10,784 bases of DNA from Clostridia bacterium (GCA_017503885.1 JAFVSF010000126.1:1-10784), one strand, 5' to 3'. Positions 1-7,900 are shown, counted from the first letter of the stretch. Notes: generated by a model not told the origin, from the letters alone. A program made the numbers and translations.

Positions 1-1287
1 AGAGATATTCCAAACGTTGGTGAAGACGCACTTAAAGACCTCGATAGCGAGGGTATCATTAGAGTAGGTGCAGAAGTAACCAGTGGAGATATATTAGTAG
101 GTAAAGTTACTCCTAAGGGCGAAACTGAACTTACTCCAGAAGAAAGACTTCTCCGTGCTATTTTCGGTGAAAAGGCAAGAGAAGTTAGAGACTCTTCTCT
201 CCGTGTTCCTCACGGCGAGGGTGGTATCGTAGTAGACGTTAAGAAGTTTACTAGAGCAAACAAAGACGAACTTTCACCTGGCGTAAATCAACTTATAAGA
301 GTATATATTGCTCAAAAGAGAAAGATTTCCGTTGGTGATAAGATGGCGGGACGTTATGGTAACAAGGGCGTTATTTCAAGAATTCTTCCTGAAGCAGATA
401 TGCCTTTCCTTGCAGACGGTACTCCACTTCAAATCGTTCTTAACCCACTCGGCGTTCCTTCTCGTATGAACATCGGTCAGGTATTAGAAGTACACCTTTC
501 ACTCGTTTGTAAACAACTTGGTTGGAAGATTGCAACTCCTGTATTCGACGGTGCGAGCGAGCACGACATTAGAGAACTTTTAGAAGAAAACCATTTCGTT
601 AACCCATTTGGCGAAGTTGATGGTAAAATTCAACTTTTCGATGGTAGAACTGGCGAACCTTTTGAAAACAGAGTAACCGTAGGTTACATGTATATGATTA
701 AACTCCACCACTTAGTTGATGATAAGATCCACGCACGTTCAGTAGGACCTTACTCGGTAGTAACCCAACAACCTCTTGGAGGTAAAGCACAGTTCGGCGG
801 ACAAAGATTCGGTGAAATGGAAGTTTGGGCGCTTGAAGCGTACGGTGCATCACATATTCTTCAAGAAATACTTACCGTTAAGTCAGACGACGTAGTAGGT
901 AGAGTAAAGACTTATGAATCTATTGTAAAAGGCAGTGATATTTCCGAACCTGGTATTCCAGAGTCGTTTAAAGTTCTTTTGAAAGAACTTCAATCACTTG
1001 CTCTTGATATGAAGGTTCTCACTGAAAATCACGAAGAAATTAACCTCAAAGATCTCACTGACGACGGGGACGATATGCCTGTTCATCATAGAGAGAAAGA
1101 GAATATCGATATCGTTGACCTTGGATTTGATAACGAAGAAGAAACCGAAACCTTCGAAGAAGAAATCGGCTCTATCTTTGACGATTACGAGGACGCATTC
1201 GATAAAGACGACGGATTCCAATCAAGCGACTTGTTCGACGATTTTGACGATCTTGACGACCTTGACGGCGATGACGACGAAGTTTAA
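1..1287 (+). CDS. rpoB: RNA polymerase beta subunit, C-terminal part (partial)
   Basis: This is the C-terminal 428 residues of the beta subunit. The frame is open from base 1, so the start lies left of the window. Visible beta-family blocks include RDIPNVGEDAL at the left edge, GDKMAGRYGNKGVIS (fragment residues about 112-126) and GGKAQFGGQRFGEMEVWALEAYGA near 260-283. K114 and K122 correspond by alignment to E. coli beta Lys1065 and Lys1073 beside the catalytic centre. After the normal end of the conserved region (SFKVLLKELQSLALDM) the protein continues about 90 residues and finishes in a tail with 26 Asp/Glu and one Lys in the last 50 positions. The first in-frame ATG, at 343, is internal to a conserved motif and is not a start. 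The TAA at 1285 is 17 bases before rpoC, as expected for the rpoBC operon. Confidence 0.98.
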   Translation, partial: RDIPNVGEDALKDLDSEGIIRVGAEVTSGDILVGKVTPKGETELTPEERLLRAIFGEKAREVRDSSLRVPHGEGGIVVDVKKFTRANKDELSPGVNQLIRVYIAQKRKISVGDKMAGRYGNKGVISRILPEADMPFLADGTPLQIVLNPLGVPSRMNIGQVLEVHLSLVCKQLGWKIATPVFDGASEHDIRELLEENHFVNPFGEVDGKIQLFDGRTGEPFENRVTVGYMYMIKLHHLVDDKIHARSVGPYSVVTQQPLGGKAQFGGQRFGEMEVWALEAYGASHILQEILTVKSDDVVGRVKTYESIVKGSDISEPGIPESFKVLLKELQSLALDMKVLTENHEEINLKDLTDDGDDMPVHHREKENIDIVDLGFDNEEETETFEEEIGSIFDDYEDAFDKDDGFQSSDLFDDFDDLDDLDGDDDEV

Positions 1288-1304
1288 TACGGGAGGAATA
1301 TTAA

Positions 1305-4300
1305 ATGTTTGAACTTAACAATTTCAATTCAATACAGATAAGCGTTGCGTCTCCCGAAAAGATTAGGGAGTGGTCTTACGGCGAAGTTACTCGCCCAGAA
1401 ACCATTAACTACAGAACGCAAAAACCCGAAAGAGACGGTCTTTACTGCGAGAGAATTTTCGGACCTACTAAGGACTGGGAATGTCATTGTGGAAAGTATA
1501 AAAGAATTAGATATAAAGGTATCATTTGTGAAAAATGTGGCGTAGAAATCACACGTGCTAAGGTTAGACGTGAGAGAATGGGTCATATCGAACTCGCTGC
1601 TCCAGTTTCACACATTTGGTATTTCAAGGGCGTACCTTCCCGTATCGGTCTTATGATCGATATGGGACCTAAGCAACTTGAACAAGTTATTTACTTTGCA
1701 AGTTACGTTGTTTTAGATCCAGGTACTACCGACCTTGCTTATAAGCAAGTAATTAACGATAGAGAGTATAGAGAAGTTTGCGAACAATTCGGCGAAAAGT
1801 CGTTTAAAGTAGGTATGGGTGCAGAGGCAATTAAAGACCTTCTTATGGCTATCGACCTTGAAAAAGAAAGTGCAGACCTTAGAAAACTTATCAACGAAAA
1901 TCCAGACAGTCAAAAGAGTGCAAAGGCTATTAAGAGACTTGACGTTATCGAGGCTTTTAGAAAGAGTGGCGCTCGTCCTGAATGGATGATTTTAGACGTT
2001 ATTCCAGTAATTCCACCAGAACTTCGTCCTATGATTCAACTTGACGGTGGTAGATTTGCAACGTCTGACCTTAACGACCTCTATAGACGTGTTATCAACC
2101 GTAACAACCGTTTAAAGAAACTTATGGAATTCGGTGCTCCCGAAATCATTATAAGAAATGAAAAGAGAATGCTCCAAGACGCTGTAGACGCTCTTATCGA
2201 CAACGGTAGACGTGGTAAAGCAGTTTCTGGTGCAGGCAACAGAGATTTAAAATCACTCTCTGCAATTCTTCGTGGTAAGCAAGGTAGATTCCGTCAAAAC
2301 CTTCTCGGTAAGCGTGTTGACTATTCTGGCCGTTCAGTTATCGTCGTTGGTCCTGAACTTAAACTTTATCAATGTGGTCTTCCAAAGGAAATGGCTATCG
2401 AACTTTTCAAGCCTTTCGTAATGAAGAAACTCGTTGAACAAAATATTTGTCACAACATTAAGAGTGCAAAGAGAACTGTTGAAAGAATGAAACCATGCGT
2501 TTGGGATATTCTTGAAAACGTTATTAAGGATCACCCAGTTCTTTTAAACAGAGCACCAACCCTTCACAGACTTTCTATTCAAGCATTCGAGCCTATACTT
2601 ATCGAAGGTAGAGCAATTAAACTTCACCCACTCGTTTGTGGTGCGTTCAACGCCGACTTCGACGGTGACCAAATGGCTGTTCACGTTCCACTTTCAGTTG
2701 AGGCTCAAGCAGAAGCAAGATTCTTGATGCTTGCATCAAACAACATCTTAAAACTTTCTGACGGTAAGCCTGTTATGTCACCTTCTCAAGATATGGTACT
2801 CGGTGGATATTATCTTACTATTACTAGAAGAGAAGACGGTAAATATTACGATGAAAAATTCAACGAATACGTTATCGGCGAAGACGGAAAGTTCTATGAT
2901 GAAAAGAAGATTGTTTTCGAGCCATCGGATAAAATATACGCTGAAAAGAGCGTTGTTGTAAAGGCTGATAAAAACGGTCTTTACGCTAGAGAAGAAAGAG
3001 AAATTAAAGACGTTATCGTAAGCTGTACTTTAACCAGAGTTGATACTGGTAGACAGTTTAAGGTTACTAGATACGAGCCAAGCGTTTACACTTCTTGCGA
3101 GGAAGCGTTGATGGCATATCAAACCAAGCACCTTTGGTGTCAAGACGAAATTTACGTTCGTAGAGAAGTTGAACTTCCAGACGGAAGCAAGCACAGTGGT
3201 ATAATCAAGACTACTGCTGGTAGAATTATCTTCAACGAAGGTATTCCACAAGATATCGTAGGTAGCAAATTCAGTGTAAGAAATCCTGAAGATCCAGACA
3301 GTTACCTTCAATTCGTTATCAATTTCCTCGTTGGTAAGAGCCAATTAAAGAAAATTGTTGACGCTTGCTTTAAGTCAAGAGGTTCTGTTTGTGCAGCTGA
3401 AACACTCGACTATATCAAAGCACTCGGTTATAGATATTCAACCGTTGCCGCAATCACTACTTCAGTATTCGATATAAAAGTGCCAGAAAAGAAGAAAGGT
3501 ATTATCGACAAGGCTAGTGATGAGGTTATCACTATTGAAAGAAAGTACAATAGAGGTATTTTAACTGACGACGAAAGATATAAGGCAGTAGTTGATATTT
3601 GGACAAAAGCAACTTCTGACGTTACCGACGTACTTAAACTTAACCTTAGAAAGTTCAACCCAATTTGGATGATGGCTGACTCGGGTGCCCGTGGTTCTAT
3701 CGACCAAATTAAGCAACTTGCCGGTATGCGTGGTCTTATGACTAACCCTAACGGTAAAATTATTGAAATTCCTGTTAAATCTTGTTTCCGTGAAGGTCTT
3801 ACAGTACTTGAGTACTTCATTTCTTCTCACGGTGGACGTAAAGGTCTTGCAGATACGGCGTTAAAGACTGCTGACTCTGGTTACCTTACTCGTCGTTTAG
3901 TAGACGTATCACACAACGTAATCATTAGAGAAGAAGATTGTGGCGATAGAAAGGGTATGGAAATCGAGGCAATTCGTGGTCTTAAGGGCGAAATTATCGA
4001 AGGCTTAGAAGACAGAATTAACGGTAGATTTGCATCAGTTGACGTAATTCACCCAGTTACAGGCGAGGTTATCGTTCCTGCAAACGAGATGATTACCGAA
4101 GAAAAAGCAAAGCAAATTTGCGATGCTGGTATAGAAAAAGTAGTAATAAGAGGCGTATTTACTTGTAAGTCTAAGTTCGGCGTATGTGCTAAGTGTTACG
4201 GTAAGAACATGAGTAACTCACTCCCTGTTCAAATCGGCGAAGCAGTTGGTATTATCGCTGCTCAATCAATCGGTGAGCCTGGTACACAGCTTACAATGAG

Positions 4301-5123
4301 AACGTTCCACACCGGTGGTATCGCAACAACGGGCGATATTACACAAGGTCTTCCTAGAGTTGAAGAACTTTTCGAGGCTCGTAAACCAAAGGGCGAGGCA
4401 GTAGTTTGTGAACACAGTGGTGTAGTAACCGTTCAAGAAAAAGATGGTATCCGTCACGTATACGTTAAGTCTGATGAAGACGGCTCTACTAAAGACTACG
4501 TAATTCCTTTCAGTGCAGATTTAAGAGTAAAAACTGGCGATATCGTAGATCCAGGTACTATTCTTACTGGTGGTTCAGTAAACCCACAAACTATCTTAAA
4601 GACTAGAGGCTTTAAGGCTGTTCAAGACTATATCTTAAAGGAAGTTCAATCAGTATACCGTAGCCAAGGCGTTGACATTAACGACAAGCACATTGAAATT
4701 ATCGTTAACCAAATGCTTAGAAAGGTTAAAATCTTATCTAGTGGCGATACCGAATTCTTACCAGGCGAAAGCGTAGACCTTTTAACCTTAGATGAAGAAA
4801 ACGGCAAGGTACTTGAAAACGGTGGTCAACCTGCAATCGCAAAGAGAATTCTCTTAGGTATTACAAAGGCTGCACTTGCTACAGAATCATTCCTTTCTGC
4901 TGCATCATTCCAAGAAACTTCAAAAGTTCTTACAGATGCTGCAATTCACAACAAGTACGATCCTCTTATGGGTCTTAAAGAAAACGTTATTATCGGTAAA
5001 CTTATTCCTGCAGGTACTGGTGTTAAGGATTATAAAAACCTTACTCCACAATACAACAGTATTCGCCCTGTAGAAGATTTAGTAACTGACGTTTTAGAAG
5101 AAGAGGAAGAAGATATAATCTAA
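1305..5123 (+). CDS. rpoC: RNA polymerase beta' subunit
   Basis: This is the complete beta' subunit, 1272 aa, against about 1200 usual in Bacillota. It forms the RNA polymerase active site together with beta. The N-terminal zinc site is C60, C62, C75 and C78. The catalytic Mg motif NADFDGDQM is at 449-457, with Asp451, 453 and 455. The bridge helix is about 834-868. The second zinc site is C879, C954, C961 and C964. The trigger loop is about 977-1005, with M998, R999 and H1002. The extra length is an insertion at about 509-596 carrying degenerate repeats (listed separately). The protein ends in a short acidic run. The ATG at 1305 follows a strong Shine-Dalgarno, GGGAGGA at 1291-1297, with a 7-base gap. 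Tandem TAA stops (5121, 5124) precede a hairpin terminator. The gene is cotranscribed with rpoB. Confidence 0.98.
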   Translation: MFELNNFNSIQISVASPEKIREWSYGEVTRPETINYRTQKPERDGLYCERIFGPTKDWECHCGKYKRIRYKGIICEKCGVEITRAKVRRERMGHIELAAPVSHIWYFKGVPSRIGLMIDMGPKQLEQVIYFASYVVLDPGTTDLAYKQVINDREYREVCEQFGEKSFKVGMGAEAIKDLLMAIDLEKESADLRKLINENPDSQKSAKAIKRLDVIEAFRKSGARPEWMILDVIPVIPPELRPMIQLDGGRFATSDLNDLYRRVINRNNRLKKLMEFGAPEIIIRNEKRMLQDAVDALIDNGRRGKAVSGAGNRDLKSLSAILRGKQGRFRQNLLGKRVDYSGRSVIVVGPELKLYQCGLPKEMAIELFKPFVMKKLVEQNICHNIKSAKRTVERMKPCVWDILENVIKDHPVLLNRAPTLHRLSIQAFEPILIEGRAIKLHPLVCGAFNADFDGDQMAVHVPLSVEAQAEARFLMLASNNILKLSDGKPVMSPSQDMVLGGYYLTITRREDGKYYDEKFNEYVIGEDGKFYDEKKIVFEPSDKIYAEKSVVVKADKNGLYAREEREIKDVIVSCTLTRVDTGRQFKVTRYEPSVYTSCEEALMAYQTKHLWCQDEIYVRREVELPDGSKHSGIIKTTAGRIIFNEGIPQDIVGSKFSVRNPEDPDSYLQFVINFLVGKSQLKKIVDACFKSRGSVCAAETLDYIKALGYRYSTVAAITTSVFDIKVPEKKKGIIDKASDEVITIERKYNRGILTDDERYKAVVDIWTKATSDVTDVLKLNLRKFNPIWMMADSGARGSIDQIKQLAGMRGLMTNPNGKIIEIPVKSCFREGLTVLEYFISSHGGRKGLADTALKTADSGYLTRRLVDVSHNVIIREEDCGDRKGMEIEAIRGLKGEIIEGLEDRINGRFASVDVIHPVTGEVIVPANEMITEEKAKQICDAGIEKVVIRGVFTCKSKFGVCAKCYGKNMSNSLPVQIGEAVGIIAAQSIGEPGTQLTMRTFHTGGIATTGDITQGLPRVEELFEARKPKGEAVVCEHSGVVTVQEKDGIRHVYVKSDEDGSTKDYVIPFSADLRVKTGDIVDPGTILTGGSVNPQTILKTRGFKAVQDYILKEVQSVYRSQGVDINDKHIEIIVNQMLRKVKILSSGDTEFLPGESVDLLTLDEENGKVLENGGQPAIAKRILLGITKAALATESFLSAASFQETSKVLTDAAIHNKYDPLMGLKENVIIGKLIPAGTGVKDYKNLTPQYNSIRPVEDLVTDVLEEEEEDII
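2829..3092 (+). other. Repeat-bearing insertion within RpoC
   Basis: Residues about 509-596 of RpoC separate two blocks that are close together in ordinary Bacillota beta' (SPSQDMVLGGYYLT and SCEEALMAYQ). The insert holds degenerate units about 14-16 residues long: DGKYYDEK at 511, DGKFYDEK at 527, DKIYAEK at 542 and KNGLYAREE at 556. A more ordinary stretch of about 30 residues (VSCTLTRVDTGRQFKVTRYE) follows. From the catalytic Asp (451) to the second zinc-site Cys (879) there are 428 residues, against about 354 in E. coli (D460 to C814, from memory). This matches one added segment. Its boundaries are approximate and its function is unknown. Confidence 0.75.
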
Positions 5124-5132
5124 TAAAAAATT

Positions 5133-5165
5133 AGCCCCCTTGCGACGTGTCGCAATGGGGCTTTT
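5133..5165 (+). terminator. Intrinsic terminator of rpoBC operon
   Basis: The hairpin has an outer stem AGCCCC (5133-5138) pairing with GGGGCT (5157-5162). After one C/T mismatch, an inner stem TTGCGA (5140-5145) pairs with TCGCAA (5150-5155) around a CGTG tetraloop. A short T run (5162-5165) follows. It begins nine bases after the rpoC stop. The U-tract is short, so read-through is possible. Confidence 0.82.
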
Positions 5166-5295
5166 AACGTTATGGCGAATTGAATTTTAAGCGTAACAGT
5201 TAAAAATATAAGCTATTGACAAAGTATATAATACGCTTATGTGCGAACAAAGAAACAAGAAAGCGAGCAAGTTTTAGAAAACAATTTAATATGCT
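5166..5295. other. Non-coding spacer with a promoter-like box, no gene recognised
   Basis: This 130-base AT-rich stretch lies between two terminators. I see no tRNA, known RNA class or convincing protein gene. TTGACA (5216-5221) and TATAAT (5227-5232) are both present but only five bases apart, so they are not one standard promoter. A matching 8-base inverted repeat, TAAGCGTA (5188-5195) and TACGCTTA (5232-5239), flanks this box. A 12-codon ORF (MCEQRNKKASKF, 5239-5277) begins about seven bases after the TATAAT. It has no Shine-Dalgarno and may be chance. Confidence 0.5.
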
Positions 5296-5342
5296 AAATC
5301 ACGGCAAGTGGTAATAAAACTGTTATTTGCCGTGATTTTTTT
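5296..5342 (+). terminator. Strong orphan intrinsic terminator upstream of hyd operon
   Basis: A perfect 12-bp stem, AAATCACGGCAA (5296-5307) with TTGCCGTGATTT (5327-5338), closes a 19-base loop. A run of seven T residues occupies 5336-5342. It has the form of an efficient factor-independent terminator. It lies about 130 bases beyond the rpoC terminator and 60 bases before the hyd promoter, with no recognised gene directly before it. It could back up the rpoC terminator or end a small unannotated transcript. The paired arms are also nearly symmetrical for the opposite strand, but the T run favours the + strand. Confidence 0.85.
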
Positions 5343-5402
5343 ATCCATTAAAGAAAAGGTGCTCAAACAAGTTGTTAAATTGCACAAAAATAATAATTAG
5401 CG

Positions 5403-5431
5403 TTGACATAATAATAAAAAAGTTGTATAAT
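5403..5431 (+). promoter_or_regulatory. Sigma-A promoter of hydCBA operon
   Basis: There is a -35 box TTGACA (5403-5408), a 17-base spacer and a -10 box TATAAT (5426-5431). Both boxes match consensus exactly. Transcription should start near 5438, giving a leader of about 78 bases before hydC. Immediately upstream (5366-5376) is a small palindrome, AACAA-G-TTGTT, which could be an operator. Confidence 0.88.
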
Positions 5432-5446
5432 TACTTTGTACGACTG

Positions 5447-5482
5447 GCTCGTAGTCTATTTTGTTATGGACAAAAATCGAGC
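5447..5482 (+). promoter_or_regulatory. Possible stem-loop in the hydC leader
   Basis: GCTCG (5447-5451) can pair with CGAGC (5478-5482). Within it TTTTGT (5459-5464) can pair with ACAAAA (5470-5475) around a TATGG loop. The element lies between the predicted transcription start and the ribosome site, and does not include the Shine-Dalgarno. It does not match a riboswitch class I recognise. The inner stem is AT-rich and weak, so this is only a candidate. Confidence 0.35.
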
Positions 5483-5502
5483 AAATACACATTATACTTT
5501 AA

Positions 5503-5510
5503 AGGAGGGG
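5503..5510 (+). promoter_or_regulatory. Ribosome binding site deciding the hydC start
   Basis: AGGAGGGG, with the AGGAGG core at 5503-5508, lies seven bases before the ATG at 5516. It selects this ATG over the TTG at 5372, which is in the same open frame but lies upstream of the promoter. Confidence 0.9.
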
Positions 5511-5515
5511 CTACT

Positions 5516-5998
5516 ATGGCTCATTTACAAGAGGCGGCAGCAAAAAAGATTAACGAAATCTGCGACAGATACGTTAGCGAAAGAACTCCGCTTATGATGA
5601 TTCTGAGCGATATTCAAAAGGAATACGGCTATATTCCTCTTGAAGTTCAGGAACTCGTTTCTGAAAGAACGGGTATTTCAGTTGCCGAAATTTACGGCGT
5701 TGTTACCTTCTATTCTTTCTTCTCGCTCAAACCAAAGGGAAAATACGTAATCGGCGTATGTCTTGGTACGGCTTGTTACGTAAAGGGTGCACAACAAATT
5801 ATCGATAAATTCTCTGAAATTATCGGAATTAAACCTGGCGAAACTTCTGAAGACGGATTATTTACTTTGGATGCATTACGTTGTATAGGTGCTTGCGGTA
5901 TCGCTCCTGCTGTTACTATTAACGGCAAGGTTTACCCAAAACTTACCGTAGACGCTGTTCCTAAGATCGTTGACGAATACAAGGCAATGGAGGCATAA
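5516..5998 (+). CDS. hydC: NuoE-like [2Fe-2S] subunit of [FeFe] hydrogenase (HydC)
   Basis: This 160-aa protein is of the NuoE/24-kDa thioredoxin-like [2Fe-2S] ferredoxin family, full length for it. An N-terminal helical region (about 1-75, with GYIPLEVQELV and the IYGVVTFYSFF block) precedes the thioredoxin-like fold. The [2Fe-2S] ligands are C82 and C87 (CLGTAC) and C123 and C127 (CIGAC). In trimeric hydrogenases HydC docks on the NuoF-like HydB and forms part of the electron path around the flavin. This is a cytoplasmic protein with no signal or membrane segment. It is the first gene of the hyd operon, and its stop is four bases before the hydB start. The same fold occurs in complex I and NAD-linked formate dehydrogenases. 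The neighbouring HydB and HydA decide the hydrogenase assignment. Confidence 0.95.
   Translation: MAHLQEAAAKKINEICDRYVSERTPLMMILSDIQKEYGYIPLEVQELVSERTGISVAEIYGVVTFYSFFSLKPKGKYVIGVCLGTACYVKGAQQIIDKFSEIIGIKPGETSEDGLFTLDALRCIGACGIAPAVTINGKVYPKLTVDAVPKIVDEYKAMEA
5989..5993 (+). promoter_or_regulatory. Ribosome binding site of hydB inside hydC
   Basis: GGAGG lies within the last codons of hydC, nine bases before the ATG at 6003. It supports that start over in-frame codons further upstream (open to about 5970) and suggests translational coupling of hydC and hydB. Confidence 0.8.
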
Positions 5999-6002
5999 GC
6001 AA

Positions 6003-7886
6003 ATGATAAAGAATTTTAACGAACTCAATGAAATGAGCGCAAAATGCTCAGCTTGTTTAGACGCTAAGTTTACCGGTAACGACGGTAAAAGACATATGGT
6101 TCTTTGTGGTGGTACGGGCTGTCTTTCTTCAAGATCAGATGAAATCACTGCTGAACTTAGAAAATTAGTTGCAGAAAAAGGCTTAGAAGATAAAGTTACT
6201 ATCAACCAGGTTGGTTGTTTTGGTTTCTGTTCTCAAGGTCCTTTCGTAAAAATTTATCCAGAAAACACTCTTTATAGACTCGTTCAAATCGAAGACTGTG
6301 CTGAAATTATCGAAAGAGATATTATCGGTGGAGAAGTTATCGAAAGACTTTTATACGTTGATCCAACTACTGCTGAAAAGGTTACCAAGCAAGAAGATAT
6401 CAACTTCTACAAAAAGCAAGTTCGTGTTGCTCTTCACGGCTGTGGTAGCATCAATCCAGAATCTATTGAAGAAAGTATCGGTGCTGGTGCGTTCAAAGGC
6501 TTAGCAAGAGCACTTCAAATGGATAGAGCAGACGTTATTAAAGAAGTGTTAGACTCTGGTCTTCGTGGCCGTGGTGGCGGTGGTTTCCCAACTGGTAGAA
6601 AGTGGCAATTTGCTTACGCTCAACCAGAAGGCGAAAAGTACGTTGTATGTAACGGTGACGAAGGTGACCCAGGTGCATTCATGGATAGATCTATCCTTGA
6701 AGGTAACCCACTTGCAGTTATCGAAGGTATGATGATTGCTGGTTACGCTATCGGCGCTCAAAACGGTTATTTCTACGTTAGAGCAGAATATCCTATCGCT
6801 GTAAACAGACTTAGAGGTGCTATTAAGCAAGCTGAAGAACTCGGTCTTTTAGGCGACAACATTTTAGGAACTAACTTCTCGTTTAGAGTGCATATAAGAC
6901 TTGGTGCAGGTGCATTCGTTTGTGGTGAAGAAACTGCACTCCTTAACTCTATCGAAGGTCAAAGAGGTATGCCAAGACCTCGTCCTCCTTTCCCAGCAGT
7001 AAAAGGTCTTTGGGATTGTCCTTCTATTATCAATAACGTTGAAACTCTTGCATGCGTTCCTTACATTTTAAGAGAAGGTAAAGATGCTTTTGCAAAGAAC
7101 GGTACTGAAAAATCTAAGGGAACTAAAGTTTTCGCACTTGGTGGAAAGATTAATAACGTAGGTTTAGTAGAAGTTCCAATGGGAACTACTCTTCGTGAAC
7201 TTATATACGATATCGGTGGTGGTATTCCTAATGGAAAGCAATTCAAGGCTATCCAAACAGGTGGACCATCTGGTGGATGTTTAACAGCAGAAGACCTCGA
7301 TGCAGAAATTGACTTCGATAACCTTGTGGCAAAGGGCTCAATGATGGGTTCTGGTGGTGCAATCGTTATGGACGAAGACAACTGTATGGTTGACGTTGCT
7401 AAGTTCTATATGGAATTCATTTGCGACGAATCTTGTGGTAAGTGTTCTCCTTGCCGTATCGGTACAAAGAGAATGCTTGAAATCCTTACTAAGATTACCG
7501 ATGGTAAGGCTACGATGGACGACTTGAAAGAACTTGAAGAACTTGCAGAAAGCGTAAGAAGCAACTCTCTTTGTGGTCTTGGACAAACTGCTCCAAACCC
7601 AGTTCTTTCAACTTTAAAGCACTTCAGAGATGAATATATTGCTCATATCGTAGACAAGAAGTGTCCTGCTCACGTATGTAAGAACCTTATGCAATACGTT
7701 ATCGAACAAGATAAGTGTTTTGGTTGTGGTCTTTGTGCTCGTCAATGTCCTGTTGGTGCTATCGTTAAAACAGATTACGTTGCTCCAGGCAAGAAACTCC
7801 CAGCTTACACTATCGATCAAGATAAATGTATTAAGTGTGGTATGTGTATTGCATCTTGTAAATTCAAGGCAATCGTTAAGAAATAA
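6003..7886 (+). CDS. hydB: NuoF-like NADH/FMN subunit of [FeFe] hydrogenase (HydB)
   Basis: This 627-aa protein has the HydB architecture. Residues about 30-120 form a thioredoxin-like [2Fe-2S] domain (C35, C40, C72, C76), with an added CSAC pair at 15-18. Residues about 145-550 are the NuoF core. It has the glycine-rich RGRGGGGFPTGRKW (188-201) and the NGDEGDPGAFMDR block (217-229) for FMN and NADH, an SLBB-like segment near 375-440, and a [4Fe-4S] site (C478, C481, C484, C524). The CPAHVC linker at 554-559 leads to two [4Fe-4S] ferredoxin motifs (C572, 575, 578, 582 and C609, 612, 615, 619). All expected ligands are present. In the characterised complexes HydB oxidises or reduces NAD(H) at FMN, the presumed bifurcation site, and exchanges electrons with ferredoxin and HydA. 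It overlaps nothing and is followed by hydA after 14 bases. Confidence 0.96.
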   Translation: MIKNFNELNEMSAKCSACLDAKFTGNDGKRHMVLCGGTGCLSSRSDEITAELRKLVAEKGLEDKVTINQVGCFGFCSQGPFVKIYPENTLYRLVQIEDCAEIIERDIIGGEVIERLLYVDPTTAEKVTKQEDINFYKKQVRVALHGCGSINPESIEESIGAGAFKGLARALQMDRADVIKEVLDSGLRGRGGGGFPTGRKWQFAYAQPEGEKYVVCNGDEGDPGAFMDRSILEGNPLAVIEGMMIAGYAIGAQNGYFYVRAEYPIAVNRLRGAIKQAEELGLLGDNILGTNFSFRVHIRLGAGAFVCGEETALLNSIEGQRGMPRPRPPFPAVKGLWDCPSIINNVETLACVPYILREGKDAFAKNGTEKSKGTKVFALGGKINNVGLVEVPMGTTLRELIYDIGGGIPNGKQFKAIQTGGPSGGCLTAEDLDAEIDFDNLVAKGSMMGSGGAIVMDEDNCMVDVAKFYMEFICDESCGKCSPCRIGTKRMLEILTKITDGKATMDDLKELEELAESVRSNSLCGLGQTAPNPVLSTLKHFRDEYIAHIVDKKCPAHVCKNLMQYVIEQDKCFGCGLCARQCPVGAIVKTDYVAPGKKLPAYTIDQDKCIKCGMCIASCKFKAIVKK

Positions 7887-7900
7887 TCGGAGGGTTTAAA

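Noticed and set aside
343..1287. Separate gene starting at ATG 343
   Set aside because: The frame is open to base 1 and encodes conserved RpoB sequence. The ATG is the Met of the GDKMAGR motif.
3428..3820. 130-codon reverse-strand ORF
   Set aside because: It is antisense to the conserved core of rpoC, has no ribosome site, and its composition is that of a shadow frame.
5216..5232. TTGACA with TATAAT as a normal promoter
   Set aside because: The spacing is 5 bases instead of about 17. With TTGACA fixed, no good -10 box is found at 16-18 bases, and with TATAAT fixed no -35 is seen.
5372..5515. TTG start at 5372 extending HydC by 48 residues
   Set aside because: It lies upstream of the consensus promoter (5403-5431), has no ribosome site, and the extra residues are not NuoE-like. 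ATG 5516 has AGGAGG.
5124..5515. tRNA, CRISPR or insertion sequence in the rpoC-hydC gap
   Set aside because: No cloverleaf, repeated spacers, transposase fragment or terminal repeats with target duplication were seen.
5970..6002. Upstream in-frame start for HydB overlapping the end of hydC
   Set aside because: No ribosome site lies ahead of it. ATG 6003 has GGAGG at nine bases, and the added residues have no family match.
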